From positions 1 through 64,000 of the forward strand of contig CAZFSS010000018.1 in NCBI GenBank assembly GCA_964521715.1: DNA of 64,000 nucleotides. Direction: 5' to 3'. This document shows, piece by piece, positions 1 to 7,966 of the stretch. Each line of letters starts with the position of its first letter. Position 1 is the stretch's first letter. The position numbers were made by a program, and so were the translations under genes. The notes under the pieces are model-generated. The model was given only the letters and a program-made list of their open reading frames with translations. It was not told the DNA's origin and ran no database searches. The stretch comes from DAOVRD01 sp964521715 (GTDB taxonomy: Bacteria > Planctomycetota > Brocadiia > SM23-32).

Positions 1-294
1 CCTGCCGATTCGCCTATGAGCACCAACAACATTAGATTTACCTGGCTCAATAGCCGCCAGGTAGGAAGCCCCAAGCCAGAACCCGGGGGTCTTACCCATG
101 AACAGCCGCAGTCTCTCTTTCGCCACTTCCGCAGGAGAGTACACCCAGTCGTCCGTGGGCCTGGACTTCTCAAGGACGCCATCCGCAGACAGAGAAAGGG
201 CAGCCCGGCACCTGGGGCAATGCCTCACTATGCCTAGCGGCGACGACGGGAATCGAAGTGGCGTACGGCACTCAGGGCACGTGTAATCTGCCAA
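1..294 (-). CDS. zinc-ribbon protein, 5' part only (runs off left edge)
   Basis: An open frame of 98 codons reads leftward out of the window with no stop. It contains two CxxC knuckles, CPEC at about residues 5-8 and CPRC at about residues 25-28, which is the spacing of a small zinc ribbon. After the ribbon comes a mixed polar stretch with no recognisable domain. The TTG at 292-294 is chosen as start because a GGGGGG-rich Shine-Dalgarno lies seven bases upstream; a GTG at 310-312 is possible but its SD is too close. A -10 box TATAAT lies just upstream. Similar zinc-ribbon N-termini occur in two other genes here (39817-40404 and 42676-43563). The function is unknown and the C-terminal domain is outside the window. 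Confidence 0.5.
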   Translation of the reverse strand, partial: MADYTCPECRTPLRFPSSPLGIVRHCPRCRAALSLSADGVLEKSRPTDDWVYSPAEVAKERLRLFMGKTPGFWLGASYLAAIEPGKSNVVGAHRRIGR

Positions 295-337
295 TACCTG
301 GCCCCCCTGCACATCCTCCGCTAACGCCCACGCCAGG

Positions 338-365
338 ATTATACCCGTCCTGCACAGCGTGTCCA
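338..365 (-). promoter_or_regulatory. sigma70-like promoter for the zinc-ribbon gene
   Basis: Reading leftward, TGGACA (360-365) and TATAAT (338-343) are separated by 16 bases. The -10 box is a perfect consensus in a GC-rich background, and it sits about 45 bases before the proposed TTG start. Confidence 0.45.
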
Positions 366-494
366 GCGATTGCTTCCCCGCCAGTTGTCCAGCAAAGCGC
401 CAGGAAGGCGAGTGAGGGAACGGCAGTGGCCTAACGACAGCAGGGAGTGGTCAGTGGACAGTGGCCAGCAACGACGCGAGCTGCGCCAGCAGGT

Positions 495-554
495 CCTAGC
501 ACCTAACACCTAGAACCTAGCACCTGCCCGCGAGTAGGAGCAAGAGTAAGAGAG
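495..554. repeat. degenerate heptamer array followed by hexamer array
   Basis: Positions 495-525 are a run of a 7-bp unit of the form CCTAGMA/CCTAACA repeated about four times. Positions 532-554 are a 6-bp run (GAGTAG, GAGCAA, GAGTAA). The same two unit types recur elsewhere in intergenic DNA of this window (45.1 kb, 46.1 kb, 56.0 kb, 63.5 kb). Confidence 0.6.
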
Positions 555-559
555 AAAAG

Positions 560-650
<91 letters not shown>

Positions 651-805
651 GGCGATCAGTATAACTTCTCGCCGCCCCTACGCCAACTCAACATCGGCCC
701 CGAACGAAAGACGGCAACGGCGAAGCGGCGGTCGAGGGCTTCAGCCATGTCCTGCCGCAGAGCCAGGACGCCCAACCGTGACGGAGCCGGGCGGGGCCTT
801 GCCTC

Positions 806-2080
806 TCACTGCCCGCACCACACCAGCGCATACCAGTTCTCAGGCTTCCGCCTCGGAACCCTCACGAACTCCACCTTGAATACGGTTGTGTGGGCAGTCC
901 GGTCCGGGTCCTTCTCCGGCAGCCCCCTGAGGACCAGAACGCCCTCCCTCGGGTCCCAGCGGAACTTCACCTCCTTGCCCGTCTTCAGGAAGCTCACGCG
1001 CTTCACCGGCGTCTTCACCTCGACCAGCACCAGTTCCTTCCCCGCCCAGTGTCGGCACCAGAAGTACGCAACCTTCCCCTTCCGCGTCCAGTTCCCGTAC
1101 GGTATCCACGGATGGAAGTTGTCGTGCCCCACCCGGTCAGACTGCCCGTACACCGCCTCCTCGTTCCCTTTCAGCCATCTGCCCACTTGGAGCAGGCGTT
1201 CCTCGCAGATCTCCGGCACCGACCCGTCCGGCAGCGGCCCGATGTCCAGCAGCAGGTTCCCTCCCCCCGCCGTCACCTGTCTCACCATTTCGATGATCTG
1301 CCGCGTGCTGGCCCAGTCCTCCTCGGGCTCCGACCGCCAGCCCCAGATGCCCTGCCCCGTGAACGTCATGCATGACTCCCACGCGCGGCCCTGCGCAGTG
1401 ATGTGCCCTTCCGGCGTCCCGAAGTCCTCCGGAAGCTTCGAGCGGTCATTGATGATGATCTGCGGCTGAAGCTTCCTCACCATCGCGTTCATCTTCCGGC
1501 TCTCCCACTGCTCGGCCGTCTCCAGCGCCGGAGGGAAGTCATACCACAGGATGTCTATCTGCCCGTAGTCTGTCATAAGCTCGCGCACACATCCCTGCAC
1601 GAAGTCGAGATACCGTCGCCGTGCCCGCACGTCCTTGAGCGCCCGTGCACAGTCCGGGTTCCTCCAGTCGTTCAGGTTGAAATAGATGCCCACCCCCAGC
1701 CCGAACTCGCGGCATGCCTCCACATACTCTCTCACCAAGTCCCTCTTCGGCCCCACCTTCACCGAGTTGAACCCCGTCTGCTCCGTGTCCCACAGGCAGT
1801 ACCCGTCGTCGTGCTTCGCCGTGAGCACCATGTACTTCATGCCCGCCTTCTGGGCCAGCCTCGCCCACTCTCTTGGGGCCTGAGGCCGCGGCTTGAAGCG
1901 GCGGGCCAACTTCTCATACTCGTTCGCCGGGATCCTCTCCCAGTACATCACGCACTCCCCCCGCCCCAGGAGCGCATACAGGCCGTAGTGCACGAACATC
2001 CCGAACCGCGCCTCGTGCCACCACTTCATCCGCCGCCGGCGCTCCAACTCCTGGCTCTTCAGCTCATCTCTGGCCACCAT
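806..2080 (-). CDS. alpha-L-fucosidase, glycoside hydrolase family 29
   Basis: This 424-residue protein matches GH29 along its length. The N-terminal WWHEARFGMFVHYG motif (residues 20-33) and the AKHDDGYCLWD motif (88-98) are family signatures. The retaining nucleophile should be Asp181 in ILWYDF. GH29 enzymes release terminal alpha-L-fucose from glycans. No signal peptide is visible, so it probably acts in the cytoplasm on imported oligosaccharides. The ATG at 2080 is preferred over one 45 bases upstream because AAAGGGG lies five bases before it. A second, secreted GH29 homologue is at 16705-17739. The exact substrate cannot be read from sequence. Confidence 0.88.
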   Translation of the reverse strand: MVARDELKSQELERRRRMKWWHEARFGMFVHYGLYALLGRGECVMYWERIPANEYEKLARRFKPRPQAPREWARLAQKAGMKYMVLTAKHDDGYCLWDTEQTGFNSVKVGPKRDLVREYVEACREFGLGVGIYFNLNDWRNPDCARALKDVRARRRYLDFVQGCVRELMTDYGQIDILWYDFPPALETAEQWESRKMNAMVRKLQPQIIINDRSKLPEDFGTPEGHITAQGRAWESCMTFTGQGIWGWRSEPEEDWASTRQIIEMVRQVTAGGGNLLLDIGPLPDGSVPEICEERLLQVGRWLKGNEEAVYGQSDRVGHDNFHPWIPYGNWTRKGKVAYFWCRHWAGKELVLVEVKTPVKRVSFLKTGKEVKFRWDPREGVLVLRGLPEKDPDRTAHTTVFKVEFVRVPRRKPENWYALVWCGQ

Positions 2081-2153
2081 GGACGCCCCTTTCTCCCGCC
2101 GACTCGCGCGTGCGTTGTCAACCATCGGTTTCGCGGGACATGCGACTGAATCC

Positions 2154-2897
2154 TCAGGCCCCGCCCAGAACCCTTCGCATGTGATCGAGCACCAGGTCCC
2201 TTCCCCTGTTGCCGAGTTCGAGACTCGCTTCCTGCGCGCTCCTGAGATACCAACTCGCTGTCGTCAAGCGCTCTCTGTCAACCGCCTCGGGGCACAACGC
2301 CATCAGGAGTGAGGTCTCACCCTGGCCTGCGTGATCGAAGGGATACTGCTGGACGATCGCATCATCCATCAGCGGATGGCCTTGGATCCAGTTGAAGGGG
2401 TTCTCCCCCTGCTCATGTGCGCTGTAGTAATCGGCCATGCTGTTCCGCCCCCACCAGCCCTCGCCGCGCTCCTTCTCGAGGAACTCGAAGACGGCCTGGC
2501 GAGCCCCCAACTTGAACGCCAGGTCCGTCGGCATCCCGGCCTCGAAGTTCTCCGACTGGTGGTGGATGAAGAAATGGATGTTGCGGAACCCGATGCGCAG
2601 CAGGCTGCGGAACAGCCCGCGCGCAAACGGCAGCAACTCGCTGGAATCTACGTGCACCGTGCCGTTGCGTTCCGGCGGCTCCACTACGTAGCTGCCCGCC
2701 CCGTAGTAGAACGGGGGCAGGATCACGAGATCCATCTCCTTCTCCAGCAACTCGACCGTCCGGACGACCACCAGCGTGTCCATCCCGACGGCCAGGTGTT
2801 CGCCATGGAACTCCAACACGCCGAGCGGCAGAACGCAGGGCCAGTTTTCGTCAATGGCTGTGCGAATCTGGTGCGGTAACATCAACTCGTAGCGCAT
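2154..2897 (-). CDS. creatininase-family amidohydrolase
   Basis: This 247-residue protein has the creatininase/MftE fold signature: the metal-binding segment LGVLEFHGEHLAVGMD supplies Glu, His and Asp, and FIHHQSEN replaces the usual NGHGGN, so this copy is divergent at that ligand. Members hydrolyse cyclic amides or act in cofactor maturation; many paralogues have unknown substrates. The start at 2897 is set by GGAGA six bases upstream; the frame is open further but runs into a dispersed repeat at 2990-3090. It lies directly upstream of the fucosidase with a 73-base gap, so the two may be co-transcribed. Three other family members occur in the window. Confidence 0.75.
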   Translation of the reverse strand: MRYELMLPHQIRTAIDENWPCVLPLGVLEFHGEHLAVGMDTLVVVRTVELLEKEMDLVILPPFYYGAGSYVVEPPERNGTVHVDSSELLPFARGLFRSLLRIGFRNIHFFIHHQSENFEAGMPTDLAFKLGARQAVFEFLEKERGEGWWGRNSMADYYSAHEQGENPFNWIQGHPLMDDAIVQQYPFDHAGQGETSLLMALCPEAVDRERLTTASWYLRSAQEASLELGNRGRDLVLDHMRRVLGGA

Positions 2898-2989
2898 GGC
2901 AGTTCTCCAACCGGACCTTGCCCTCGCCAGCAAGCCTGCGTTGACGCCGGCCACCCGCGCCGCCGCCACTGAGGGAGGCAACGAGAAGT

Positions 2990-3090
2990 TGTCATTCCGA
3001 GGCCGCCACAAGGCGGCCGAGGAATCCCGTCGGTCCGCGTGCGGCAAGGCGAGATTCCTCGTCGCGGCTTCGCCGCTCCTCAGAATGACA
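2990..3090. repeat. 101-bp dispersed inverted-repeat element, copy 1
   Basis: The stretch begins TGTCATTCCGAGG and ends CTCCTCAGAATGACA, which are imperfect inverted repeats. Inside is a second complementary pair, GAATCCCG and GAGATTCCTCG. A closely related element of the same length lies at 48873-48973, and similarity continues about 38 bases past the right end in both copies. It sits between the M24 peptidase gene and the creatininase gene and could form a long hairpin in RNA. Confidence 0.8.
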
Positions 3091-3128
3091 GCGCGCAAGG
3101 GGCCGGCACATCAGCTACGCAGTCCTCT

Positions 3129-4292
3129 CTAGGCGATCTCGTTCATCCCCCAGAACTTGCCGCTGAACAGCTCAAACCCGTCCGGTGTGACGCGGCCTCC
3201 GTCCTCCCAACGCAACCCGAACTCGTCGCCGCAGATGAACGTGTCTACCTGGAAAGTCATGTTCGGCTGCAGCAAGTAGTCGGATGTCTCCTCCATCCAC
3301 GGCGGCTCGACCTCGATCATGCCCAAGCCGTGGCAGGGCCCATAGAGGAAGTTGCGTTCGTAGCCGCGGTCCACGAACAGCTGTCTGTAACGCTTGGCGA
3401 TGTCCGACGCTATGGCACCTGCTTTCACCCACCCTATGGTCTGCTTGTGCGCCTCCAGCCCGAACGCCACCAGCTCTCTCATCCTCTGCGTCATCTTGCC
3501 CAGGCAGACCGGCACGCCCACGCCTGAAGAGTACCCGTCGACGCGGGCCGATATGTTGAGCTGAACCAGATCGCCTTCCTTCAGAACATTGTGCGTTGGG
3601 CGGGAAATCGCATGCCGGGTACCGCGCCCCGCGAACACGTATTGGGGCATGCCTTCATATTCCGCCCCCCGCTCGTAGATGGCGCTCTGCGCAATGCCTA
3701 CGACCTGGAGTTCGGTCATGCCGGGTCGGATCTCCCCCAGGATCCGCTCAACAGCGTCCTCGGCGATCTCAAACGCTTTCCGCAGGCAGCGCAGTTCGTT
3801 CTTGCTCTTCACAGAGCGCAGGGCGACCATGATGTCGTCAGCACGAACGACCTCTGCCCTCGGGAAGGCCACCTTCAGCCCGTCCAGCACCGGCGCGGTG
3901 GTGACCAGGTACCCACCGATTCCAATGCGCCGCGGCTCAGGCACGCCGACGTCAGCGAACACGTCCCGAAAGCCAGAGACCGGAACGCCCGGGTAGGCCG
4001 GGTCGGCGGGTTCGCGGTACTCCGCCATCTTGTGAATCCTGGCGATCTTGCTGCGATCGCGCGCATACGCCTCGCTCTCCGGGCCGATGATCAGGGCCGG
4101 CTCGCCCTGAGGCGGAATGACGACGCCGGCAATCTCAAAGATCGGCCAGTAGTTCGAGAAGTACCGCACGTTCGCGAACTCCGCCTCGTTGCTGTTCACA
4201 AGCAAGACGTCGAGGGCGCGTTCGCGGACGAGAGCCTGGGCTTCCCTCAGGCGCTCGCCGTATTCCTTGTCGGGGATGAACGGAATCTCCAC
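3129..4292 (-). CDS. M24-fold peptidase/creatinase homologue lacking two metal ligands
   Basis: This 387-residue protein has the two-domain layout of the aminopeptidase P/prolidase/creatinase family: a creatinase-like N-domain (about 1-160) and a pita-bread domain (about 165-387). Aligned by eye with aminopeptidase P, the five metal ligands D, D, H, E, E read N246, G257, H321, D350, E363. The first two Asp are lost, so a dinuclear metallopeptidase is unlikely; a metal-free creatinase-type hydrolase, or another use of the fold, is plausible. The GTG start at 4292 is backed by AGGAGG eight bases upstream. It lies 231 bases upstream of the creatininase-family gene on the same strand, which suits amide catabolism but proves nothing. 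Confidence 0.75.
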   Translation of the reverse strand: MEIPFIPDKEYGERLREAQALVRERALDVLLVNSNEAEFANVRYFSNYWPIFEIAGVVIPPQGEPALIIGPESEAYARDRSKIARIHKMAEYREPADPAYPGVPVSGFRDVFADVGVPEPRRIGIGGYLVTTAPVLDGLKVAFPRAEVVRADDIMVALRSVKSKNELRCLRKAFEIAEDAVERILGEIRPGMTELQVVGIAQSAIYERGAEYEGMPQYVFAGRGTRHAISRPTHNVLKEGDLVQLNISARVDGYSSGVGVPVCLGKMTQRMRELVAFGLEAHKQTIGWVKAGAIASDIAKRYRQLFVDRGYERNFLYGPCHGLGMIEVEPPWMEETSDYLLQPNMTFQVDTFICGDEFGLRWEDGGRVTPDGFELFSGKFWGMNEIA

Positions 4293-4633
4293 GGCAGAAC
4301 CCTCCTGCCCGGCCACCGCCCGCTCGACAACTGCCGCTTGCCTGTGAGCTTAGCGCTGCGCAGTGCTGAAGTCAACAAGTCACCATAGTGCCGCTCACGT
4401 CCCCGCTGTGACGACGTCAAGGGCAATCACGAGTTGCCTGGAGCGAACGGGTGAGCGTCCCGGCCTGGTAGTGCGCAGGGAGGTGCACAGCACCTAGCCC
4501 CACGCTACAATGCCCCCCGTGTTGGTGGGCTTCCGCCCGTGGCCTGGATACGGTCTCTGCCCGGCAGTCCTGGCAGGAAGCCCTATCAGTTCAGCCTGCC
4601 CCGACCGGCAGTAGCTCGATGGGAGACGATGGA
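4293..4633. other. divergent intergenic region, no gene seen
   Basis: This 341-base gap separates the leftward M24 gene from the rightward nitrilase gene and must hold both promoters. A TACAAT hexamer at 4506-4511 could be a -10 box for the nitrilase gene, but no good -35 box is seen. No coding signal or structured RNA was recognised. Confidence 0.35.
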
Positions 4634-5614
4634 ATGACGGAACGCAAGGACGGGCCGCGTCCCGCCGTGATCGGGACCTGCGCCCTCTCGGGCCGCAACG
4701 TGAAGGACGCCGGCGTGCGCCTGGCCGACGGCCTGGCGATGATCGACAGAATGGCCAGCGAGGCCGAGCGACAGGGCTGGGGCCTGGACATCGTAGCCCT
4801 GCCGGAGCACTTCGCCCTCGTGGACGGCAGCACACCCGGGGACGCGGCCGAGAGCCTGGACGGCCGCACGGTAAGCGCCGTGGCAGAGAAGGCCCGCACT
4901 TACGGCACCTACGCCGTGGTGTCCCTGTACCTGGCCGACGGGGGCGCGTTCTACAACTCCGCCGTGCTGCTTGACCGCAGGGGCGAGCCGATCGGCGTCT
5001 ACCACAAGGTCTTCCCCGTCGTCATGCCCGACGGCACGGTGGAGGGGGGCGTCACCCCGGGCAGCCACTTCCCCGTCTGGGACCTGGACATCGGGCGTGT
5101 GGGCATCCAGATATGCTTCGACGCGGCCTACGAGGACGGCTGGCAGGCCCTGGCCACGCAGGAGGCCGAGCTGGTCCTTTTCCCCTCGGCGGCGCCGTGC
5201 ATCGCGGCCATTGTCTCCTATGCGTCCCGGTTCGGGTACTACATTGCGGGCGCCATATACCGGCCGCCCGGCTTCATCGTGGACCCCCTGGGGGCCGTCA
5301 TCGCCCGTGCCGCAGCGGACAGGGAAGTGGCCGTCGCCCGGGTGGACCTTGACTACCGCATCGTGCCCTCGCGGTTCCTCTGGACGCGCGGCGACGAGCT
5401 GAAGCGCAAGTACGGCGACCGCGTCGACTACGGCTGGCACGACGCGGAGGGTTCCTGCGTCATCACTTCCACCGACCCCGAATTGCCCGTTGGCCGCTTC
5501 ATCGAGGCCGAGGGCGTCGAGACGATGCCCGACTGGCTCGCCCGCAACCGCCGAGTTCAGGACAAGGCGCGCGGACGCCGCCCAGTCATGCCGCCGAGGG
5601 TGAAAGGCAAGTGA
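4634..5614 (+). CDS. carbon-nitrogen hydrolase (nitrilase superfamily)
   Basis: This 326-residue protein has the nitrilase catalytic triad Glu58 (LPEHF), Lys125 (YHKVFP) and Cys161 (IQICFDAAYED). The family hydrolyses amides, N-carbamoyl compounds and nitriles through a cysteine thioester. The ATG at 4634 is chosen because GGGAG lies eight bases upstream; an ATG at 4619 has no SD. No signal peptide is seen, so it is cytoplasmic. Its neighbours on the left are other amide-type hydrolases. The substrate is not evident, and N-carbamoylase and omega-amidase branches cannot be told apart here. Confidence 0.85.
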   Translation: MTERKDGPRPAVIGTCALSGRNVKDAGVRLADGLAMIDRMASEAERQGWGLDIVALPEHFALVDGSTPGDAAESLDGRTVSAVAEKARTYGTYAVVSLYLADGGAFYNSAVLLDRRGEPIGVYHKVFPVVMPDGTVEGGVTPGSHFPVWDLDIGRVGIQICFDAAYEDGWQALATQEAELVLFPSAAPCIAAIVSYASRFGYYIAGAIYRPPGFIVDPLGAVIARAAADREVAVARVDLDYRIVPSRFLWTRGDELKRKYGDRVDYGWHDAEGSCVITSTDPELPVGRFIEAEGVETMPDWLARNRRVQDKARGRRPVMPPRVKGK

Positions 5615-5794
5615 AACGCCTGCGGCCGGGCGGGCCTGGTCATGGAACGGCGGGAGCCTCGGTGTCTCATGCCCCGGCATCGTCCCCCACCAGCTACCCC
5701 GGTCTCAAGAGGGTCTCAAGAGAGCGACGCGGAAGGTCAATAATGGGCGCCGCCGCCAACCAGGCGCACGCGCAACGGTCTGACGCCTGCGCGA

Positions 5795-6451
5795 TCAGCG
5801 GGATGCACGCTCGCGGGCCATCTCGGCGCGGTACTGCGCCAGCCGGATCTCTTTGATCTTCATCAGGCGCACGATGTTGCCGCGCTCCAGCTCTTCGAGC
5901 TTCGCGCGGATGTAGCGCACGGCATTGCGCAGCGTTGGGATCATCACGTACTCGAGCGCGTTCACGCGGCGGCGGGTCCGCTCGATCTCGGCGATGAACA
6001 GCCAGACGCTGTGCTCCAGCTCGGCCAGCTCGATGAGCTTGGGGAAGTACGCCCTCAGAGCCAGGGCGGCCTCGTCGAAGTCCTCCGAGGTGTCCAGCAG
6101 GCTGTAGCCCCCGCCGGGGCGGATCGCGGCCGCGAAGCGGAGCAGCCCGACGCCCGCCACGTTGCGCCTGTCGACGGTCAGTTCGACCTCGCTGCGGCTC
6201 TGCGTGAGCGCCGTCTCAACCGCGCCCGGCGCGCTGCGCAGCTCGGCCAGGATGAAGAGGCGCAGGATGCGGGGGAACTCCTGCTCGAAGTCCCTGCGCG
6301 CCGTCTTGTACCTCTCCAGGAGCGTCAGGAACTCCTGCATCAGGCCGTCGAGCTTGTCCTTGAGGAGGGCGTGCCCCCGGGTGGCTGTGGCCAGCCGGCG
6401 GCGCACCCTCATCAGTTCCATGCGCGTGGCGTTGATCTGGACGGGCAGCAT
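5795..6451 (-). CDS. ntpD: V-type ATPase subunit D
   Basis: This 218-residue protein has the typical subunit D start (NATRMELMRVRRRLATATRGHALLKDKLD) split over a long N-terminal helix, and a C-terminal helix rich in charged residues, together the antiparallel coiled coil of the central rotor stalk. It couples ATP-driven rotation of the A3B3 head to the membrane ring. It is the last gene of the nine-gene operon and starts three bases after the stop of ntpB. Confidence 0.92.
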   Translation of the reverse strand: MLPVQINATRMELMRVRRRLATATRGHALLKDKLDGLMQEFLTLLERYKTARRDFEQEFPRILRLFILAELRSAPGAVETALTQSRSEVELTVDRRNVAGVGLLRFAAAIRPGGGYSLLDTSEDFDEAALALRAYFPKLIELAELEHSVWLFIAEIERTRRRVNALEYVMIPTLRNAVRYIRAKLEELERGNIVRLMKIKEIRLAQYRAEMARERASR

Positions 6452-6454
6452 GCG

Positions 6455-7894
6455 TCACCTTTGCGCGGCGCGCGGGGCCTCGTGTTCTTCGGTCTCGTGC
6501 CGGCCCGGGTTCTCGCCCTGTTCGCGGGGCTTGTGGTACTTCTCGATGAACTCGTCGTGGACGCGCTTGAGCTCGGCGCGCGGGAGCATGGCCAGCAGGC
6601 TCCACCCGATCTCCATGGTGTGCTCGATGGTGCGGTCCTCGTCCTCGGCCTGCTGGACGTATTCGCGCTCGAACGCCTCGGCGAAGCGCACGTAGAGCAC
6701 GTCCGTGGGGCTGAGAGCGGACTCGCCGAGCACGACGGATAGCTCCTGGGCGTTCTTGCCGCGGGCGTAGGCGGCGTAGAGCTGGTTCATCACGTCCGCG
6801 TGGTCCTCGCGGGTCTTGCCCTTGCCGATGCCCTTGTCCTTGAGGCGCGACAGGGAGGGCAGGACGTCGATGGGCGGGTAGATGCCCAGGCCGTGGAGGG
6901 CGCGGCTGAGGATGATCTGCCCCTCGGTGATGTAGCCGGTCAGGTCGGGGATGGGGTGCGTCTTGTCGTCCTCTGGCATGGTGAGGACGGGCAACTGGGT
7001 GATGGAGCCGGGCTTGCCCTTCATGCGGCCGGCGCGTTCGTAGATGGTGGCCAGGTCCGTGTAGAGGTATCCGGGGTAGCCCCTGCGGCCGGGCACCTCG
7101 CGGCGCGCGGCAGAGATCTCGCGCAGCGCCTCGCAGTAGTTGGTCATGTCGATGAGGATGACCAGGATGTGCATGCCGTGCTCGAAGGCGAGGTACTCGG
7201 CGGCGGTCAGGGCCATGCGGGGGACGCCGATGCGCTCGATGGGCGGGTCGTCTGCGAGGTTGGCGAATATCACCGCGCGCTCGATGGCGCAGGTGCGGCG
7301 GAAGTCGCTGATGAAGTAGTCGGCTTCCTCGAAGGTGATGCCCATCGCGGCGAAGACGACGGCGAACCTCTCGCCGGACTTGCGCACCTTGGCCTGGCGG
7401 GCGATCTGCGCGGCCAGCCGGGCGTGCGGCAGGCCGGATCCCGAAAAGATCGGCAGCTTCTGCCCGCGCACGAGCGTGTTAAGCCCGTCAATGGCCGAGA
7501 CGCCGGTCTGGATGAACTCGTTCGGGTAGTCGCGGGCGCAGGGGTTGATGGGGCTTCCGTTGATGTTGAGCCGCTTGTCGGGAATGATCTCGGGCCCGCC
7601 GTCGATCGGCCGGCCGGAGCCGTCGAAGACGCGGCCGAGCATCTCGAGCGACACGCCTAACTCCTGACCGCGGCCCAAGAAGCGCACGCGCGTCTGCTCC
7701 GTCTTGATGCCCGCCGTGCCCTCGAAGACCTGCACGAGCGCCTTGTCCTCGTTGATGTCCAGGACGCGCCCGCGTCGGGTCTCGCCGTCCGCCAGGCGGA
7801 TCTCGACCATCTCGCCGTACGTGACCCCTTCGACCTCCTCGGCCAGCAGCAGTGGGCCGACGATGTCTCTCACCGTGAGGTATTCCTTGGACAC
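6455..7894 (-). CDS. ntpB: V-type ATPase subunit B
   Basis: This 479-residue protein is the non-catalytic head subunit. It has the beta-barrel N-domain (about 1-75), the segment FSGSGLPHARLAAQIARQ in place of a P-loop, and the conserved DMTNYCEALREISAARREVPGRRGYPGYLYTDLA region split around residues 250-290. The C-terminal tail (last 25 residues) is acidic and longer than usual. It alternates with subunit A in the hexameric head. It lies between ntpA and ntpD, with a 72-base gap on the ntpA side. Confidence 0.95.
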   Translation of the reverse strand: MSKEYLTVRDIVGPLLLAEEVEGVTYGEMVEIRLADGETRRGRVLDINEDKALVQVFEGTAGIKTEQTRVRFLGRGQELGVSLEMLGRVFDGSGRPIDGGPEIIPDKRLNINGSPINPCARDYPNEFIQTGVSAIDGLNTLVRGQKLPIFSGSGLPHARLAAQIARQAKVRKSGERFAVVFAAMGITFEEADYFISDFRRTCAIERAVIFANLADDPPIERIGVPRMALTAAEYLAFEHGMHILVILIDMTNYCEALREISAARREVPGRRGYPGYLYTDLATIYERAGRMKGKPGSITQLPVLTMPEDDKTHPIPDLTGYITEGQIILSRALHGLGIYPPIDVLPSLSRLKDKGIGKGKTREDHADVMNQLYAAYARGKNAQELSVVLGESALSPTDVLYVRFAEAFEREYVQQAEDEDRTIEHTMEIGWSLLAMLPRAELKRVHDEFIEKYHKPREQGENPGRHETEEHEAPRAAQR

Positions 7895-7966
7895 TGCATG
7901 CTCCCTCCTTGGGCTTCCCTTCCGCCGACCGGTCGCGCGACAGCCGATCGGCGGGGGATGACGGTC

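Noticed and set aside
3129..4292. Ordinary Xaa-Pro dipeptidase
   Set aside because: Two of the five essential metal ligands are replaced, so a plain peptidase label is not supported.
5700..5725. Short direct repeat GGTCTCAAGAG twice in a row
   Set aside because: Two adjacent 11-bp copies only; could be a chance slippage event and nothing else nearby supports a function.
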